From assembly GCA_020440605.1 (NCBI GenBank), contig JAGRNT010000001.1, positions 239,711 to 303,710 of the forward strand: a stretch of DNA of 64,000 nucleotides, in the 5' to 3' direction. This stretch comes from a bacterium (GTDB lineage: Bacteria > 4484-113 > JAFGCY01). The translations under genes and the position numbers were made by a program. Below, piece by piece: positions 35,528 through 44,699 of the stretch (position 1 is the stretch's first letter; every line of letters begins with the position of its first letter). The notes under the pieces were generated by a model. That model did not search any database. It saw nothing but the letters and a program-made list of their open reading frames with translations, and had not been told where the DNA came from.

Positions 35528-36237
35528 CAACAGTGGTCAGTGGGACAGTAAACAGTAATCAGTAAACAGTAATCAGTGGGCAGTAGTCAGTGGGAGCTCA
35601 GGCCAATGGCCTGACAGGTATGCGGTCCCATGGACCGCCTGAGTAAGCAATTGCCAGTAAGCTGTTGACAGCGATGCTCCGGCAGCGCCAGACCGGATTC
35701 TGCTTCCCGCTCGTGAAAGCACTCGCGGGTCTGCATTCCTTCTCCCGCTCATGCAAACATTCGCGGGTCTGCAATACAGCTCAAGGCTGAGCCTCTCGCT
35801 GATTGCTCGCTGCATTTTCCTGGGAAACAATGTAACTTCCGCGCGACCGGGCGAAACCTGCTTTCGCCCCAGCGCCAGACCGGCGAATGCTCGCATGAGC
35901 CGGAAGAAAAACGGAATGTAGCTCTCAAGAGCTACAGGGCCTTGTCGGTCTCAGACCGATACACCGAAATCAGGCCTGACTGGCGTCGGGCTTCCGGACC
36001 GGAACTCCGTTGTCATCCTGACGGATGACCTCCTTGTCAGCTTTACAGCTGACCTCCGATGGCCTGACTGACATCAGGCCTCCGTTGCCCGGTTTGCACC
36101 GGGCCTCCTTCCCTCCAGCGCGACCCGGACACGCGAAGGCGTGTCCGCAGCGCCAGACCATCGAGTGCTTGCACGAGATGGAATATCAAAAAGGCCCGCC
36201 GGAGCGGGCCTCGTGTTGTCAGAACTCAGACTGCTGA
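35528..36237. repeat. Repeat-filled intergenic region: heptamers, then many CCTCC-separated palindromes
   Basis: Begins with AACAGTA and TCAGTGG heptamers (35531-35593). From about 35600 to 36120 there are over ten hairpins with different arms, for example GTAGCTCTCAAGAGCTAC, TCGGTCTCAGACCGA, GTCAGCTTTACAGCTGAC, GGCCTGACTGACATCAGGCC and CCCGGTTTGCACCGGG, most followed by CCTCC. No gene is supported here. A terminator for the minus-strand lipoprotein closes the region. Confidence 0.8.
36186..36212 (-). terminator. Rho-independent terminator for the lipoprotein gene
   Basis: On the minus strand AGGCCCGC and GCGGGCCT form an 8-bp stem with a CCGG-type loop, followed by TTTTTGA. It lies 26 bp after the stop codon of the gene at 36238-38256. 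Confidence 0.85.
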
Positions 36238-38256
36238 TCAGATGTTGCCATGCGCCTCGAGGAAGCTCACGAGGTCGATGAACTTCAGCTGGGCCTCACC
36301 GTTCTCATCCGTCCGCAGATAGCTCAGGAAGGTGAAGTACTGCCACTGCAGGTCCGTGCCGACGCGGATGATGCTCAGGTTGCGGCAGCTGCCGCTGTCA
36401 TCCAGCAGGAACTCCTCGGTCCAGGCATCCTGGCCGGTCTTGGAGCTGAATCGGAACTTCAGGTTGCCGTTGTGGGTATAGGCCAGCACGTTGAAGTTGC
36501 TCGGCGGGTTGAGCATGTAGTGCACGAATTCGCCGATCTCATCGGCATCCTTGACCTGCACCAGCGTCTCCTGCTGGTTCGTCAGCCAGGTCTCGCCGTC
36601 AAAACTGCGCACCAGGCGGATACGCTTCCTGTCCATGTCCCGGTAGAACAGCGCGCCGGTGATGTCCAGCGAGTTGATCTTGATGGTCTGCAGCACGGGA
36701 ACGTCGCTGGTCTCGACGTCCACGACCTGCTCGATCCAGCCGTCACTGCCCTTGGCACAGGTCACGATGTTGTTGGAATCCTTCTCGCGGAATGCGAAGG
36801 ACTGGCGCGAGGTCGGTGAGACCAGGATTCCGCCCAGTGGCTTGCGCTCACTGGCAACAGCCCACTTGCTCAGGTCGTTGTACTCCCACCAGAAGGTGCC
36901 TTCGTTGTCTACGCTCTCCGTCATCTCGATGCGCTGCAGTGAGCTGTTCCAGCTCAGGCAGGCCAGGCGGCGCTCCAGCTCGATCGTGCCGAGCACGTGG
37001 TGCTGCTGGCCGGAGCGCACGACGCCCGGATTGAGCCATTCGAAATGGCCCTCCTGGTCCAGCAGGGCGGCATAGGCGTAGATCCCCGTACCGTCGGAGT
37101 ACATGAGATTGACGAGCGGATTGTTCAGTTCATTGAGGTCGAAGACCGAGATGCCGGGGCCGAGGTCGGCATCATCAACGATCGAGAGATAGGGGAAGTT
37201 CGTGGATGTCTCATCGAACAGTTCCCAGTCCAGGCCCGGTGGGAATGTCGTGTTGCGTACGGCATGCAGGCCGTTGGCATCATTCGTCGGCGCGAAGTAG
37301 AAGCTCAGGCGGTTGAAGCTGTTGCCGGGCACGACCATCTCATCGATGTTCATCCCGAGGCTGACGGTGTCAACATTGCGCAGGCCGATGGCCTTCTTGC
37401 CTGTGGTCCAGAAGTACTGGTCGCCGAGCACGGTATCCCAGCGGTAGCCGCCGGAAACACGGTACTCATAGTAGACACCGCCTTCGGCGGTCACATCCTT
37501 GTAGGTGATCAGGTTGGCGGCGACCGGCTCCGGGTTCAGCAGCTCCCACTGGGCCACTCCCTGGGAGCGGCGCTCGATGTTCACGTAGTCAATCCCGCCG
37601 GGCACCTCCCAGCTGACCTCGATGCCGTCCCAGAGTCCCTCGCTGGCAACGACGTTCAGCACTTCCTCCGGTTCCCAGAAGCGCAGGAAGTCAATGGAGG
37701 ACGGGCCATCCTCGTCAACCTTGATGAAGGCCATCGCCACACGTCCGTCGGGAGAGACGAAGTCGCCTGGCAGTTCCTCCAGATCCGGCAGCGGGAAATT
37801 GCGGTTGGAATATGTATAGACATGTCCGAAGCCGAACTCCCAGCGGTCCGTGCGCCAGTTGGCAACGGCGGTATGCACGCGGGAGGTGAAGTCACCCTGC
37901 ATCCCGACCTCAAGGATCGGCGGAAGGTCACTCACCTCATCCATCATGTAAATGGCATAGGAATATTCGGCACGGGGCGGCTTGCCGTTGGTCTGGCCCG
38001 TGTATTCAAGCACGGCGGAATCACCGTTCACGCTGACGTGGCTGGAAGCACTGAAGGCCGCGCCATCAACGCCGGTGACTGCGGAACCGGAACGATAGAG
38101 CTGGGAGGGGGCGGGCAGACCCGCCGGAACACTTTCCTGGATGCTGGGCAGTTCCTCTGCGGTGATTGCGGAAGTGATGTTCTGGTCAGTCTTGCTGCAC
38201 GCACAGGCGCATAGCACCACCATGACCAGCATGGCCCATGAATGAGTAGTTTTCAC
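36238..38256 (-). CDS. Lipoprotein with FN3-like domain, unknown function
   Basis: A 672-residue exported protein. The signal LVMVVLCACACSK has a lipobox with the modified cysteine near residue 18-20. A segment around residue 205-260 (GIEVSWEVPGGIDYVNIERR and following) looks like fibronectin type III. The remainder, with repeated short strands, may be a propeller, but I cannot assign it. Unlike the other large lipoproteins here it has no dockerin loop. The GTG start has GGGAG upstream. It is divergent from ruvX. Confidence 0.7.
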   Translation of the reverse strand: MKTTHSWAMLVMVVLCACACSKTDQNITSAITAEELPSIQESVPAGLPAPSQLYRSGSAVTGVDGAAFSASSHVSVNGDSAVLEYTGQTNGKPPRAEYSYAIYMMDEVSDLPPILEVGMQGDFTSRVHTAVANWRTDRWEFGFGHVYTYSNRNFPLPDLEELPGDFVSPDGRVAMAFIKVDEDGPSSIDFLRFWEPEEVLNVVASEGLWDGIEVSWEVPGGIDYVNIERRSQGVAQWELLNPEPVAANLITYKDVTAEGGVYYEYRVSGGYRWDTVLGDQYFWTTGKKAIGLRNVDTVSLGMNIDEMVVPGNSFNRLSFYFAPTNDANGLHAVRNTTFPPGLDWELFDETSTNFPYLSIVDDADLGPGISVFDLNELNNPLVNLMYSDGTGIYAYAALLDQEGHFEWLNPGVVRSGQQHHVLGTIELERRLACLSWNSSLQRIEMTESVDNEGTFWWEYNDLSKWAVASERKPLGGILVSPTSRQSFAFREKDSNNIVTCAKGSDGWIEQVVDVETSDVPVLQTIKINSLDITGALFYRDMDRKRIRLVRSFDGETWLTNQQETLVQVKDADEIGEFVHYMLNPPSNFNVLAYTHNGNLKFRFSSKTGQDAWTEEFLLDDSGSCRNLSIIRVGTDLQWQYFTFLSYLRTDENGEAQLKFIDLVSFLEAHGNI

Positions 38257-38348
38257 GACAAGCTCCCAAGCTTATTCTCATTCCCCTGTTCTATGCTAAC
38301 TTCTCCCAGGCATCTATGCAAACAGGCGAATCGAATCTTTACTCAGAA

Positions 38349-38789
38349 ATGCGCATCATCGGCCTTGATGCGGGAAGCGTGCGTACCGGTATATCCTTGG
38401 CTGATCCGTCATGCACACTGGCATCCCCGTACCTGATTATACATACAAATCCCATTTCCGGTTTCTGCGCCAGGCTGGCCGAAGCACTCAGCAGCTACCC
38501 GGTTGAACGGGTGATCATGGGTCTGCCGCTCGATCTGCGTGGCCGTGAAGCCGAGTCGGCGGCACTGGCAAGGCAGCTCGGCAGCCTGATCGAGGCGGAG
38601 CTGGGCTGGCCCGTGACCTACCATGACGAGCGCTTCAGCAGTGATCTCGCAGCCCAGGCCCCCAGCGGACGCAAGCGTGGCGGGCGCGGCAAGCCCCGTG
38701 AACTGGATGCACACGCAGCGGCGGTGATCCTCCAGGGTTGGCTGGATTACCGGAAATCAGGATTGGATCCCGACGGGGGAATGTCCTAA
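38349..38789 (+). CDS. ruvX: RuvX/YqgF putative Holliday junction resolvase
   Basis: A 146-residue RNase H-fold protein. Motif GLDAGSVRTGISLADP gives the first catalytic aspartate, VERVIMGLPLDLRGREAE is the central motif, YHDERFSS the third, and ELDAHAAAVILQGWLDYR the C-terminal motif with the last aspartate. The family processes pre-16S rRNA 5' ends or Holliday junctions. I start at ATG 38349, where the conserved fold begins; an ATG at 38316 would add 11 residues. Its last four bases overlap the end of the convergent small gene. Confidence 0.88.
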   Translation: MRIIGLDAGSVRTGISLADPSCTLASPYLIIHTNPISGFCARLAEALSSYPVERVIMGLPLDLRGREAESAALARQLGSLIEAELGWPVTYHDERFSSDLAAQAPSGRKRGGRGKPRELDAHAAAVILQGWLDYRKSGLDPDGGMS

Positions 38790-39007
38790 CCCGCGATATG
38801 CGGATCGCGGTGGAAATGCTCGCTGAAGCCTTCCACGCTTTCAAGCATCTCACGGCTGTCGTAGCGGGAGCGGCGGAAGCTCTCGAACTGGCGGTACCAT
38901 TCAGCGTTGAATTCACGCCGGCGCGGATCGTGCATCCAGAGCTGTACATTTATGAATACAGCGGCTGATCCCACGGCAATGCAGATAAGTACTATTTCTC
39001 CGATCAT
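38786..39007 (-). CDS. Small single-pass membrane protein, hypothetical
   Basis: A 73-residue protein with one N-terminal membrane segment (MIGEIVLICIAVGSAAVFIN) and a charged tail rich in Arg and Glu (RRREFNAEWYRQFESFRRSR). No family is recognised. The ATG at 39007 has AGGAG about 13 nt upstream; the frame is open further upstream but only with a TTG start. The stop overlaps ruvX by 4 nt tail to tail. Real status moderately likely because hydrophobic and charged parts are well separated. Confidence 0.45.
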   Translation of the reverse strand: MIGEIVLICIAVGSAAVFINVQLWMHDPRRREFNAEWYRQFESFRRSRYDSREMLESVEGFSEHFHRDPHIAG

Positions 39008-39138
39008 GGCCTGCGCCACACTCCTGACCTGTTCTTTCCCCCAGGCCAATTGATATTTTACCAGTTTGCACTTTATTGCAGATTCGGCGGGATTCCTTGA
39101 CGATATAATCTGCAAAAGCGCCTGGCGCTCGACCCGAT

Positions 39139-40053
39139 ATGCAACGCACGATCCTGATAGTCGACGATGAGGAAATCATCCGCAATGTGCTCAAGCGCAA
39201 GCTTGAACAGTCGACTGACTTCATCGTGCACACGGCCGGGGACGGCCTGCCCGCCCTCGAGATCTTCGAGCGCGAGAATGTCGATCTCGTGATCAGCGAC
39301 CTGATGATGAGCGAGATGAACGGCATCGAGCTGCTGCGCAACTTAAAGCGCCTCAAGCCCTCGATCCCCGTGATCATCATCACCGGCTACGGGACGCTCG
39401 ATGACGCGATCGAGGCCATCCACCTCGGTGCCGAGGACTTCATCAAGAAGCCCTTCGACATCAACGACGTGATCGAGACCATCGAGAAGACCTTCCGCAA
39501 GCTGGCCGAGGAGGCCGACCAGCGGGAGATCATCCGCTTCATCGAGGATGAGAACATCAAGCTGGCGATCCCCAGCGACTTCGAATTCCTGAACACGGTG
39601 ATCAACTACGTCTTCAGCCACCTCAAGGCGCGCTGGATGGTCAATGACGAGAACCTGCATGACGTCAAGGTCTGCATGTACGAGGCCCTCACCAACGCCT
39701 TCGAGCATGGCAACCTCGGGATCCCCGGTGATGAGAAGAGCCGCCTGCTGGAAATCAGCCAGCAGGCCTGGCGCGACTTCCTGATGGAACGCATGAATGA
39801 TCCCGGCAACAATGACAAGCAGATCGAGGTCAACCTGCAGATCAGCGACCAGCGCATGAGCCTGCGGGTCCGTGACCAGGGCGGCGGCTTCGACTTTGAC
39901 AACCACTTCAAGGACGTGGAGCCGGAGCTGCTGTTCCGCAGCAGCGGACGAGGCCTGCTGCTGATCCGCTCGCTGATGGACGAGATGTGGTTCGAGGACG
40001 GCGGACGCGCGCTCGTGATGGTCAAGCACCGCGCCAGCACCGGCGGCGGGTAA
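39139..40053 (+). CDS. Response-regulator receiver fused to a HATPase (RsbW-like) domain
   Basis: A 304-residue regulator. The receiver domain (residues 1-120) has the acidic pair in LIVDDEEI, the phospho-acceptor Asp in LVISDLMM, Thr in IITGYG and Lys in IKKPFD. The C-terminal half is a GHKL ATPase with N box YEALTNAFEHGN, G1 VRDQGGGFD and G2 SGRGLLLI, and it lacks a histidine phosphotransfer box. This resembles anti-sigma or switch-kinase regulators in which phosphorylation of the receiver controls an RsbW-type kinase. TATAAT about 30 nt upstream is the likely -10 box. No anti-anti-sigma partner is visible next to it. Confidence 0.88.
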   Translation: MQRTILIVDDEEIIRNVLKRKLEQSTDFIVHTAGDGLPALEIFERENVDLVISDLMMSEMNGIELLRNLKRLKPSIPVIIITGYGTLDDAIEAIHLGAEDFIKKPFDINDVIETIEKTFRKLAEEADQREIIRFIEDENIKLAIPSDFEFLNTVINYVFSHLKARWMVNDENLHDVKVCMYEALTNAFEHGNLGIPGDEKSRLLEISQQAWRDFLMERMNDPGNNDKQIEVNLQISDQRMSLRVRDQGGGFDFDNHFKDVEPELLFRSSGRGLLLIRSLMDEMWFEDGGRALVMVKHRASTGGG

Positions 40054-40148
40054 AATCCGGACTGGCCCCGTAAAACCGGGGTGAACTGCCGCCTGAGTTC
40101 CGGCGGGCACCGTTACACTTCCTGCAAAACATCTGCCTGGAGTATGTA

Positions 40149-40802
40149 ATGGATCAGTCCGTGAATTCTGACAACGCCGCAACCGGAGCCAAGCAGGGCG
40201 GCTTCAAGCTCTGGAGGGCCGTCATCGTCGCATTGCTGATCGGCGGCGGGATCATCGGCTCGATGCTGCTGCGCGAGTTCCGCGAGAACAAGCTCATCCA
40301 GCAGGCCGAGCGTCTCTATGAGGGTGTGAAGGCCATGGATGAACTGACCCTGGCCCAGATCAGCCAGCAAGCCCACCACACATCAGCCCACGAACTGCTG
40401 GAAAGCCCGCACGGCCTCGACGACCGCTTCGTGGTGCTCGACGGAACGGTCAGCAAGGAACAGTCGATCGCCGTCTCCTCCAACATGGCGAGTGAGGTCT
40501 TCAACGGCGAGGATTACTGCAGCTACGTGCTTGACGACCAGCTCGTGTTCGTTGACATCAGCGGTGGCAGGAGCAACTTCGGCGAGGGCGACCATATCCA
40601 GGGCCACGGCAAGGTCTTCGTGCTGCGCGTCGGCGACCTGTTCAACCTGCCCGTGCTCGGTGAGGACCTGCAGAAGGAGTTCGGTTCCAGCCTGAACGAG
40701 GAGGATGAAGTGGTGTTCTTCCTCTCGAAGGGCGTCGAGCAGCTGGACGTGCCGAAGCAGGACTTCGCCGACAGCGGCGGCGACGGCATCATCAAGCGCT
40801 GA
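40149..40802 (+). CDS. Membrane-anchored protein, first of a tandem paralogous pair
   Basis: A 217-residue protein with one N-terminal membrane segment (LWRAVIVALLIGGGIIGSML) and an outer domain. The segments DDRFVVLDGTVSKEQ and EGDHIQGHGKVFVLRVGDL correspond to KEWVAMDCVVMSPED and PGDHIVAYGKPFNMDFSAI in the next gene, so the two are paralogues. The strand pattern is compatible with an OB-type fold. GGAG lies upstream of the ATG. A hairpin (GGCAACC with GGTTGCC, 40825-40848) follows the gene. Function unknown. Confidence 0.65.
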   Translation: MDQSVNSDNAATGAKQGGFKLWRAVIVALLIGGGIIGSMLLREFRENKLIQQAERLYEGVKAMDELTLAQISQQAHHTSAHELLESPHGLDDRFVVLDGTVSKEQSIAVSSNMASEVFNGEDYCSYVLDDQLVFVDISGGRSNFGEGDHIQGHGKVFVLRVGDLFNLPVLGEDLQKEFGSSLNEEDEVVFFLSKGVEQLDVPKQDFADSGGDGIIKR

Positions 40803-40952
40803 GCGGCAAACAGCCTGCATGTCTGGCAACCTGCCACGGCGGGTTGCCTCTGCATATCCGGAGCCGGACTGCCTGAAACCTTCCGCCGCCGCTTCCTGTA
40901 AAATAGGTGTGCGGCAGGAGGCTGCGGCACGACTTAGCTTAGGGAGTGGAAT

Positions 40953-41669
40953 ATGGACAGCATGCATGACCAGGGCAGCCAGATGTCTGGAGGTGGCTAT
41001 CAGCCGATGGACCCCTCCTACGGACCGCCGCCGAAGAAGAAGGGATTCAACTGGCTGGCCTGCTGCGGCATCAGCTGCGGTGTGCTGCTGGTAGTCGGCA
41101 TCATCGTTGCGGTGAGCGTCGGCAACATCTTCAACCGCTTCATGGGTGACGCCATGAAGGTGGCGATGGAGATCCAGAGCACGGATGCGGCGACGATCCG
41201 CTCCTCGGCCCAGCATCACGACGCCACTACGGTGGCTGCCAGTCCCGAGAGCTACACCAAGGAATGGGTGGCGATGGACTGCGTGGTGATGTCCCCCGAG
41301 GACTTCGCGATCACCTATTTCGGCGGTTCCAGCGGTGACGACTTCGACAGCACGGAGTTCCGCAATGCCAGCGGCCAGGACGGTACGATGTACTTCGTGG
41401 AGGGCGGCTACATGGTGATCGACATCAGCAAGGCCGCCAGCAAGGCTGACCCGGGTGACCACATCGTGGCCTATGGCAAGCCCTTCAACATGGACTTCAG
41501 TGCGATTCCCGGCGTGGGTGACGAAATGCCCGCGGAGCTGGAGAACCTGAAGATGTTCATGGCCAAGGAAGTTGACAAGACGATGGACGCCTCCGAGGAC
41601 ATGGCCGGTGAGGACGGGATGCCCGAAGGTGGCCCGGAGACCGGCGACAGTGAGAGCTGGGGCGAATAA
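40953..41669 (+). CDS. Membrane-anchored protein, second of a tandem paralogous pair
   Basis: A 238-residue protein. A proline/glycine-rich cytoplasmic start (DPSYGPPPKKKGFNWLACC) is followed by one membrane segment (GVLLVVGIIVAVSVGNIF) and an outer domain related to that of the upstream gene, ending in an acidic tail. Two adjacent cysteines just before the membrane segment are notable. GGGAG precedes the ATG. The 150-bp gap contains a hairpin, so the two genes may be separately expressed. Function unknown. Confidence 0.65.
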   Translation: MDSMHDQGSQMSGGGYQPMDPSYGPPPKKKGFNWLACCGISCGVLLVVGIIVAVSVGNIFNRFMGDAMKVAMEIQSTDAATIRSSAQHHDATTVAASPESYTKEWVAMDCVVMSPEDFAITYFGGSSGDDFDSTEFRNASGQDGTMYFVEGGYMVIDISKAASKADPGDHIVAYGKPFNMDFSAIPGVGDEMPAELENLKMFMAKEVDKTMDASEDMAGEDGMPEGGPETGDSESWGE

Positions 41670-41699
41670 CCAGCGGCAGCGGCAATCATGATCAGATTC

Positions 41700-41730
41700 C
41701 GGGACGTCCTGCGGGGCGTCCCGTTCCTTT
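41700..41730 (+). terminator. Rho-independent terminator
   Basis: CGGGACG and CGTCCCG form a 7-bp stem followed by TTCCTTT, 30 bp after the second paralogue and just before the aspartate dehydrogenase gene. Confidence 0.65.
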
Positions 41731-41743
41731 ATGAGGTGAGGGC

Positions 41744-42538
41744 ATGCAACAGCAGACTGCCAGGCTGAGCCTGGGAATCCTCGGGGCCGGCTGCATCGGC
41801 ACGGCCATCGCCCGCGCGGTGGCGGACGGGCGGCTCGACTACGAACTGCGGCATGTTGTTGACAGCGATCCGCAGCGGGCCAGGGAGCTGCTGGCGGAAT
41901 GCGCCGGAGGCGGCGAAGCTGCCGAGCTGGATCAGCTCTGCAGTGAGTGCGACGTGCTCGTGGAATGCGCACATCCGAGTGCGGTGCCGGAGCTGATCAG
42001 CCGCGCACGTGAGCTGGCGACTGGCCGCAGCCCGCAGCAGCACATCGTGGTGCTGAGCGTGGGCGGCCTTTTGGATGTCAGTTTCGAGGACCGTCCGGCG
42101 AGCGAACCCGCGGTGCATGTCCCGAGTGGAGCACTGGGCGGGCTGGATGCGGTGCTGGCGCTCAGGCAGGCCGGGCTGGACTCGGTGGAGCTGACCAGCC
42201 GCAAGCCACCGGCCGGGCTGGGGCTGGAGGTGACGGAGGAGACGGTAGTGTTCGAGGGCACGGCGGCGGAGGTGATCCGGCTCTATCCGAAGAACACCAA
42301 TGTTGCGGTGGCGCTCAGCCTGGCGGGGATCGGCCCGGAGCGGACCCGCATGCGCCTGATCGCGGACCCGGCCATCGACCGCAACATCCACCAGCTCGTG
42401 GCGCGCGGGGCGGCGGGCGAGGTGGAATTCACATCGCGCAATGTGCCCTTCCCGGAGAATCCGAAGACCAGCTACCTGGCGGCCCTGAGCGCGATCGCGG
42501 TGCTCGGCAACCTGGGCAGCGGTCTGCGCATCGGGTAG
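41744..42538 (+). CDS. nadX: L-aspartate dehydrogenase
   Basis: A 264-residue NAD(P)-dependent dehydrogenase. The Rossmann motif is GILGAGCIGTAIARAV, followed by ECAHPSAVPE, and the C-terminal catalytic part carries FEGTAAEVIRLYPKNTNVAV and NPKTSYLAALSAI, both characteristic of aspartate dehydrogenase. The His in IDRNIHQL fits the catalytic position. The enzyme oxidises aspartate to iminoaspartate for NAD synthesis or works in aspartate breakdown. GAGGTGA precedes the ATG. No nadA or nadC is next to it. Confidence 0.88.
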   Translation: MQQQTARLSLGILGAGCIGTAIARAVADGRLDYELRHVVDSDPQRARELLAECAGGGEAAELDQLCSECDVLVECAHPSAVPELISRARELATGRSPQQHIVVLSVGGLLDVSFEDRPASEPAVHVPSGALGGLDAVLALRQAGLDSVELTSRKPPAGLGLEVTEETVVFEGTAAEVIRLYPKNTNVAVALSLAGIGPERTRMRLIADPAIDRNIHQLVARGAAGEVEFTSRNVPFPENPKTSYLAALSAIAVLGNLGSGLRIG

Positions 42539-43057
42539 GAGCTCCGGCTTTAGCCGGGGAACGGAGCTCCGGCTTTAGCCGGGGCTATACACCACGAAGT
42601 ACACCAAGCTCACGAAGTTCGGGATGACCACAAAGCACTTGGTGCCAGACCTTTGTGTGCCTCCGGATCATTACTTTGTGCACTTTGTGTACTTGGTGGT
42701 AAATCACCCAGATACACATCCAGTCCCAGAAACAGCAACGGCGGACGGCACATGGCCATCCGCCTGTTTATCCTTCCGAGATGAAAGGGTAGAACAAGTT
42801 GCTTCCCCAAAGCAGGCGGCGGAGTTTCAATACTCCGTCGCTCGTTGCTTTTCTAGGACGCTAGTTAGCGTCGGTGGTTACATGGTGAGTGGCTATTCAC
42901 CACCAAGATCCACAAAGTCCGCTTCGTGATCCCATCTGTTACCTGGTGTCCTTGGTGCGCTTAGTGGTGATCAGGCTTTGAGAGCTTGTCCGGCTTTGTA
43001 CGGACACTTTTTACCGCTAAAGCGAGTAGCTCCTACTACCGCTGAAGCGGGAAGCTC
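42539..43057. repeat. Repeat-filled intergenic region: CCGGCTTTAGCCGG palindromes and CACCAAG/CACGAAG units
   Basis: Starts with two tandem copies of GAGCTCCGGCTTTAGCCGGG, then CACCACGAAG and CACAAAG units with TTGTGTACTTGGTGG counterparts, and ends with GTAGCTCCTACTACCGCTGA units. It has the same modules as 32.3-32.7 kb. An open frame at 42624-42929 runs through these repeats and is not supported as a gene. Confidence 0.7.
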
Positions 43058-43546
43058 CTAGGGTGCGACCTTCACGTCGATCACGGCGCTCACGCCCACG
43101 CCCGCCACGCGCTTCAGGTCATCCACATTGCCCTTGACCGGGACGTAGCCGTTGATGCGGAAGACTTTGTCGAGGAAGCTTGTCTCCAGCAGCACGACGC
43201 TCGAGACCTCATCCACCGCGCTCTGCGGGCCGACGATCTGTGCGGCACCGACATGCTTCGTGCCCAGTGCGTCCACGATCGGCACGACCCGCGTCGCGGC
43301 CCCGATCGGGAAGTTGTTGTCCTTGTAGAGCTTGTTGATCGTCCTGTCGATCTCCTTGCCGTTCTTCTTGACGAGATAAGCGATGCCGCCGCCGACGATC
43401 GCGCCCTTGGCACCGTCCTTGATCAGGTCGCCGAGGTCCCAGCCGGCCATGGCGCGCGTGGGCTGCACCACCGATCCGGCGAACATCCCGACCATGAAGG
43501 CCAGCAGGATGAAGATCTGCGTTCTGTGAAAGAAGTTACCTTGCAT
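43058..43546 (-). CDS. Exported or membrane-anchored small protein, unknown function
   Basis: A 162-residue protein with an N-terminal signal or anchor (IFILLAFMVGMFAGSVV, then ARAMAG-like end) and a glycine-rich helix (DGAKGAIVGGGIAYLV) like those of glycine-zipper proteins. The C-terminal part has alternating strands (AATRVVPIVDALGTKHVGAA; VSSVVLLETSF). The ATG at 43546 has GGAGAG upstream; an earlier in-frame ATG at 43567 has none. No family recognised. Confidence 0.6.
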   Translation of the reverse strand: MQGNFFHRTQIFILLAFMVGMFAGSVVQPTRAMAGWDLGDLIKDGAKGAIVGGGIAYLVKKNGKEIDRTINKLYKDNNFPIGAATRVVPIVDALGTKHVGAAQIVGPQSAVDEVSSVVLLETSFLDKVFRINGYVPVKGNVDDLKRVAGVGVSAVIDVKVAP

Positions 43547-43606
43547 TGCACTCTCCTTGTCAGACACAAGCCTGACGCTTATCAGACATCATCGTTCATT
43601 GCGGGT

Positions 43607-44671
43607 TCAGTCAAAAACACCGAAATCGCCCGCGATCCCGCGCAGCAGGCGGGTCAGGGTTTCCTCCGTACGGCGGATCTCATACAGCTGCTCGGCCGTG
43701 CGGGTCAGCAGTTCGCGGCGCTGGTGGCGCAGCGGGTCGAAGGGCGGGCTGAAGTCATCGGCCAGCGGACGGATCCCGGCCACGATGCGCCGCATGAATT
43801 CCGCGGCCTGCTTCAGGCGCGGCTGCAGGTCATCCTCAGCCTCCGCCGCCACGTCCGAGAGCCAGCGCAGCCCCGCGCGGCGCATCTCCAGCAGGTTCTG
43901 CAGCGCTTCGATCAGGCCCGGCAGGCTCAGTTCCCCACCCCGCAGTTCCTGCTCCAGCCGCTCCAGGGCCTTCGTGCCAAACAGCGGCTGCAGGCGCTGC
44001 CCGGCGCTGTCCAGCTGGCGCGGCCAGCAGACGAGGCCGCCCAGTTCCTCGGCGGCGCGGCGCAGGGCCCGGCTGAGCTGGTAGTCGGGGTCGAGGCTGA
44101 TTCGCCCGCGCGGATGGATGAACAGCAGCTCACCCTCATACAGCGGTCTGAGGTCTTCCGACGGCAGGAGGAAGCTGCCCTCGGGGTTGCCCTGCGGGCC
44201 GAAGCTGCGCTGGCGCAGCGGTCCGGCGCTCTCCAGGCCAGCGGGGATGTGCAGCTCAGGGATGCCGCTCACCTGGTAACCGCGTGCATCCTCGGCGAGG
44301 ATCAGCCCGAAGGCCAGGTTGTCCCAGTACATCACCGGCAGGCCGGTGGCGAGTGTGTCACTGATCATGCCGCGCTGGCGGTCCAGCCAGGCCGGGGCTG
44401 ACTGCGCCGCAGCCTCGCTCCAGCAGATCTCCGCATCGATGCCGAGCATCTCGCACCAGTGCAGGGCGGCCTGCGGCAGGCCGGTACTGCGGGTCCAGCT
44501 GCCGGGGGCGGCGAGCTCGAAGAGCGGCAGGCGGAAGGCCTCACCGCTCAGGCCGGCCACATGCTCAAAGGGCAGGTCGAGGTGGAAGGCGGCGGCGAGG
44601 CAGCTCAGGCAGCTCACCGCGGTATTGCGGCAATGAACGGGCAGGATTCCCTCGGCTGCGGGCTCAGGCAT
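43607..44671 (-). CDS. BtrH_N-like (cysteine-peptidase fold) protein
   Basis: A 354-residue soluble protein. The N-terminal part (LPVHCRNTAVSCLSCLAAAF, GLSGEAFRLPL, then YWDNLAFGLILAED) resembles the BtrH N-terminal domain, which has a C39-like fold and moves acyl groups in butirosin synthesis. The C-terminal part from about residue 200 is helical. The assignment is from pattern, not a firm match. The ATG has TATGCT exactly 6 nt upstream. No other antibiotic-type gene is next to it, so the role is unknown. Confidence 0.55.
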   Translation of the reverse strand: MPEPAAEGILPVHCRNTAVSCLSCLAAAFHLDLPFEHVAGLSGEAFRLPLFELAAPGSWTRSTGLPQAALHWCEMLGIDAEICWSEAAAQSAPAWLDRQRGMISDTLATGLPVMYWDNLAFGLILAEDARGYQVSGIPELHIPAGLESAGPLRQRSFGPQGNPEGSFLLPSEDLRPLYEGELLFIHPRGRISLDPDYQLSRALRRAAEELGGLVCWPRQLDSAGQRLQPLFGTKALERLEQELRGGELSLPGLIEALQNLLEMRRAGLRWLSDVAAEAEDDLQPRLKQAAEFMRRIVAGIRPLADDFSPPFDPLRHQRRELLTRTAEQLYEIRRTEETLTRLLRGIAGDFGVFD

Positions 44672-44677
44672 GCATAG

Positions 44678-44683
44678 AGCATA
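44678..44683 (-). promoter_or_regulatory. -10 hexamer TATGCT, 6 nt before ATG (leaderless)
   Basis: On the minus strand TATGCT is followed by CTATGC and the ATG at 44671. Confidence 0.5.
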
Positions 44684-44699
44684 TCAGCCCAGCGGGGCA

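Noticed and set aside
42624..42929. Open frame of 101 codons in the 42.5-43.0 kb gap
   Set aside because: It is made of CACCAAG/TTTGTG repeat units and has no recognisable protein features.
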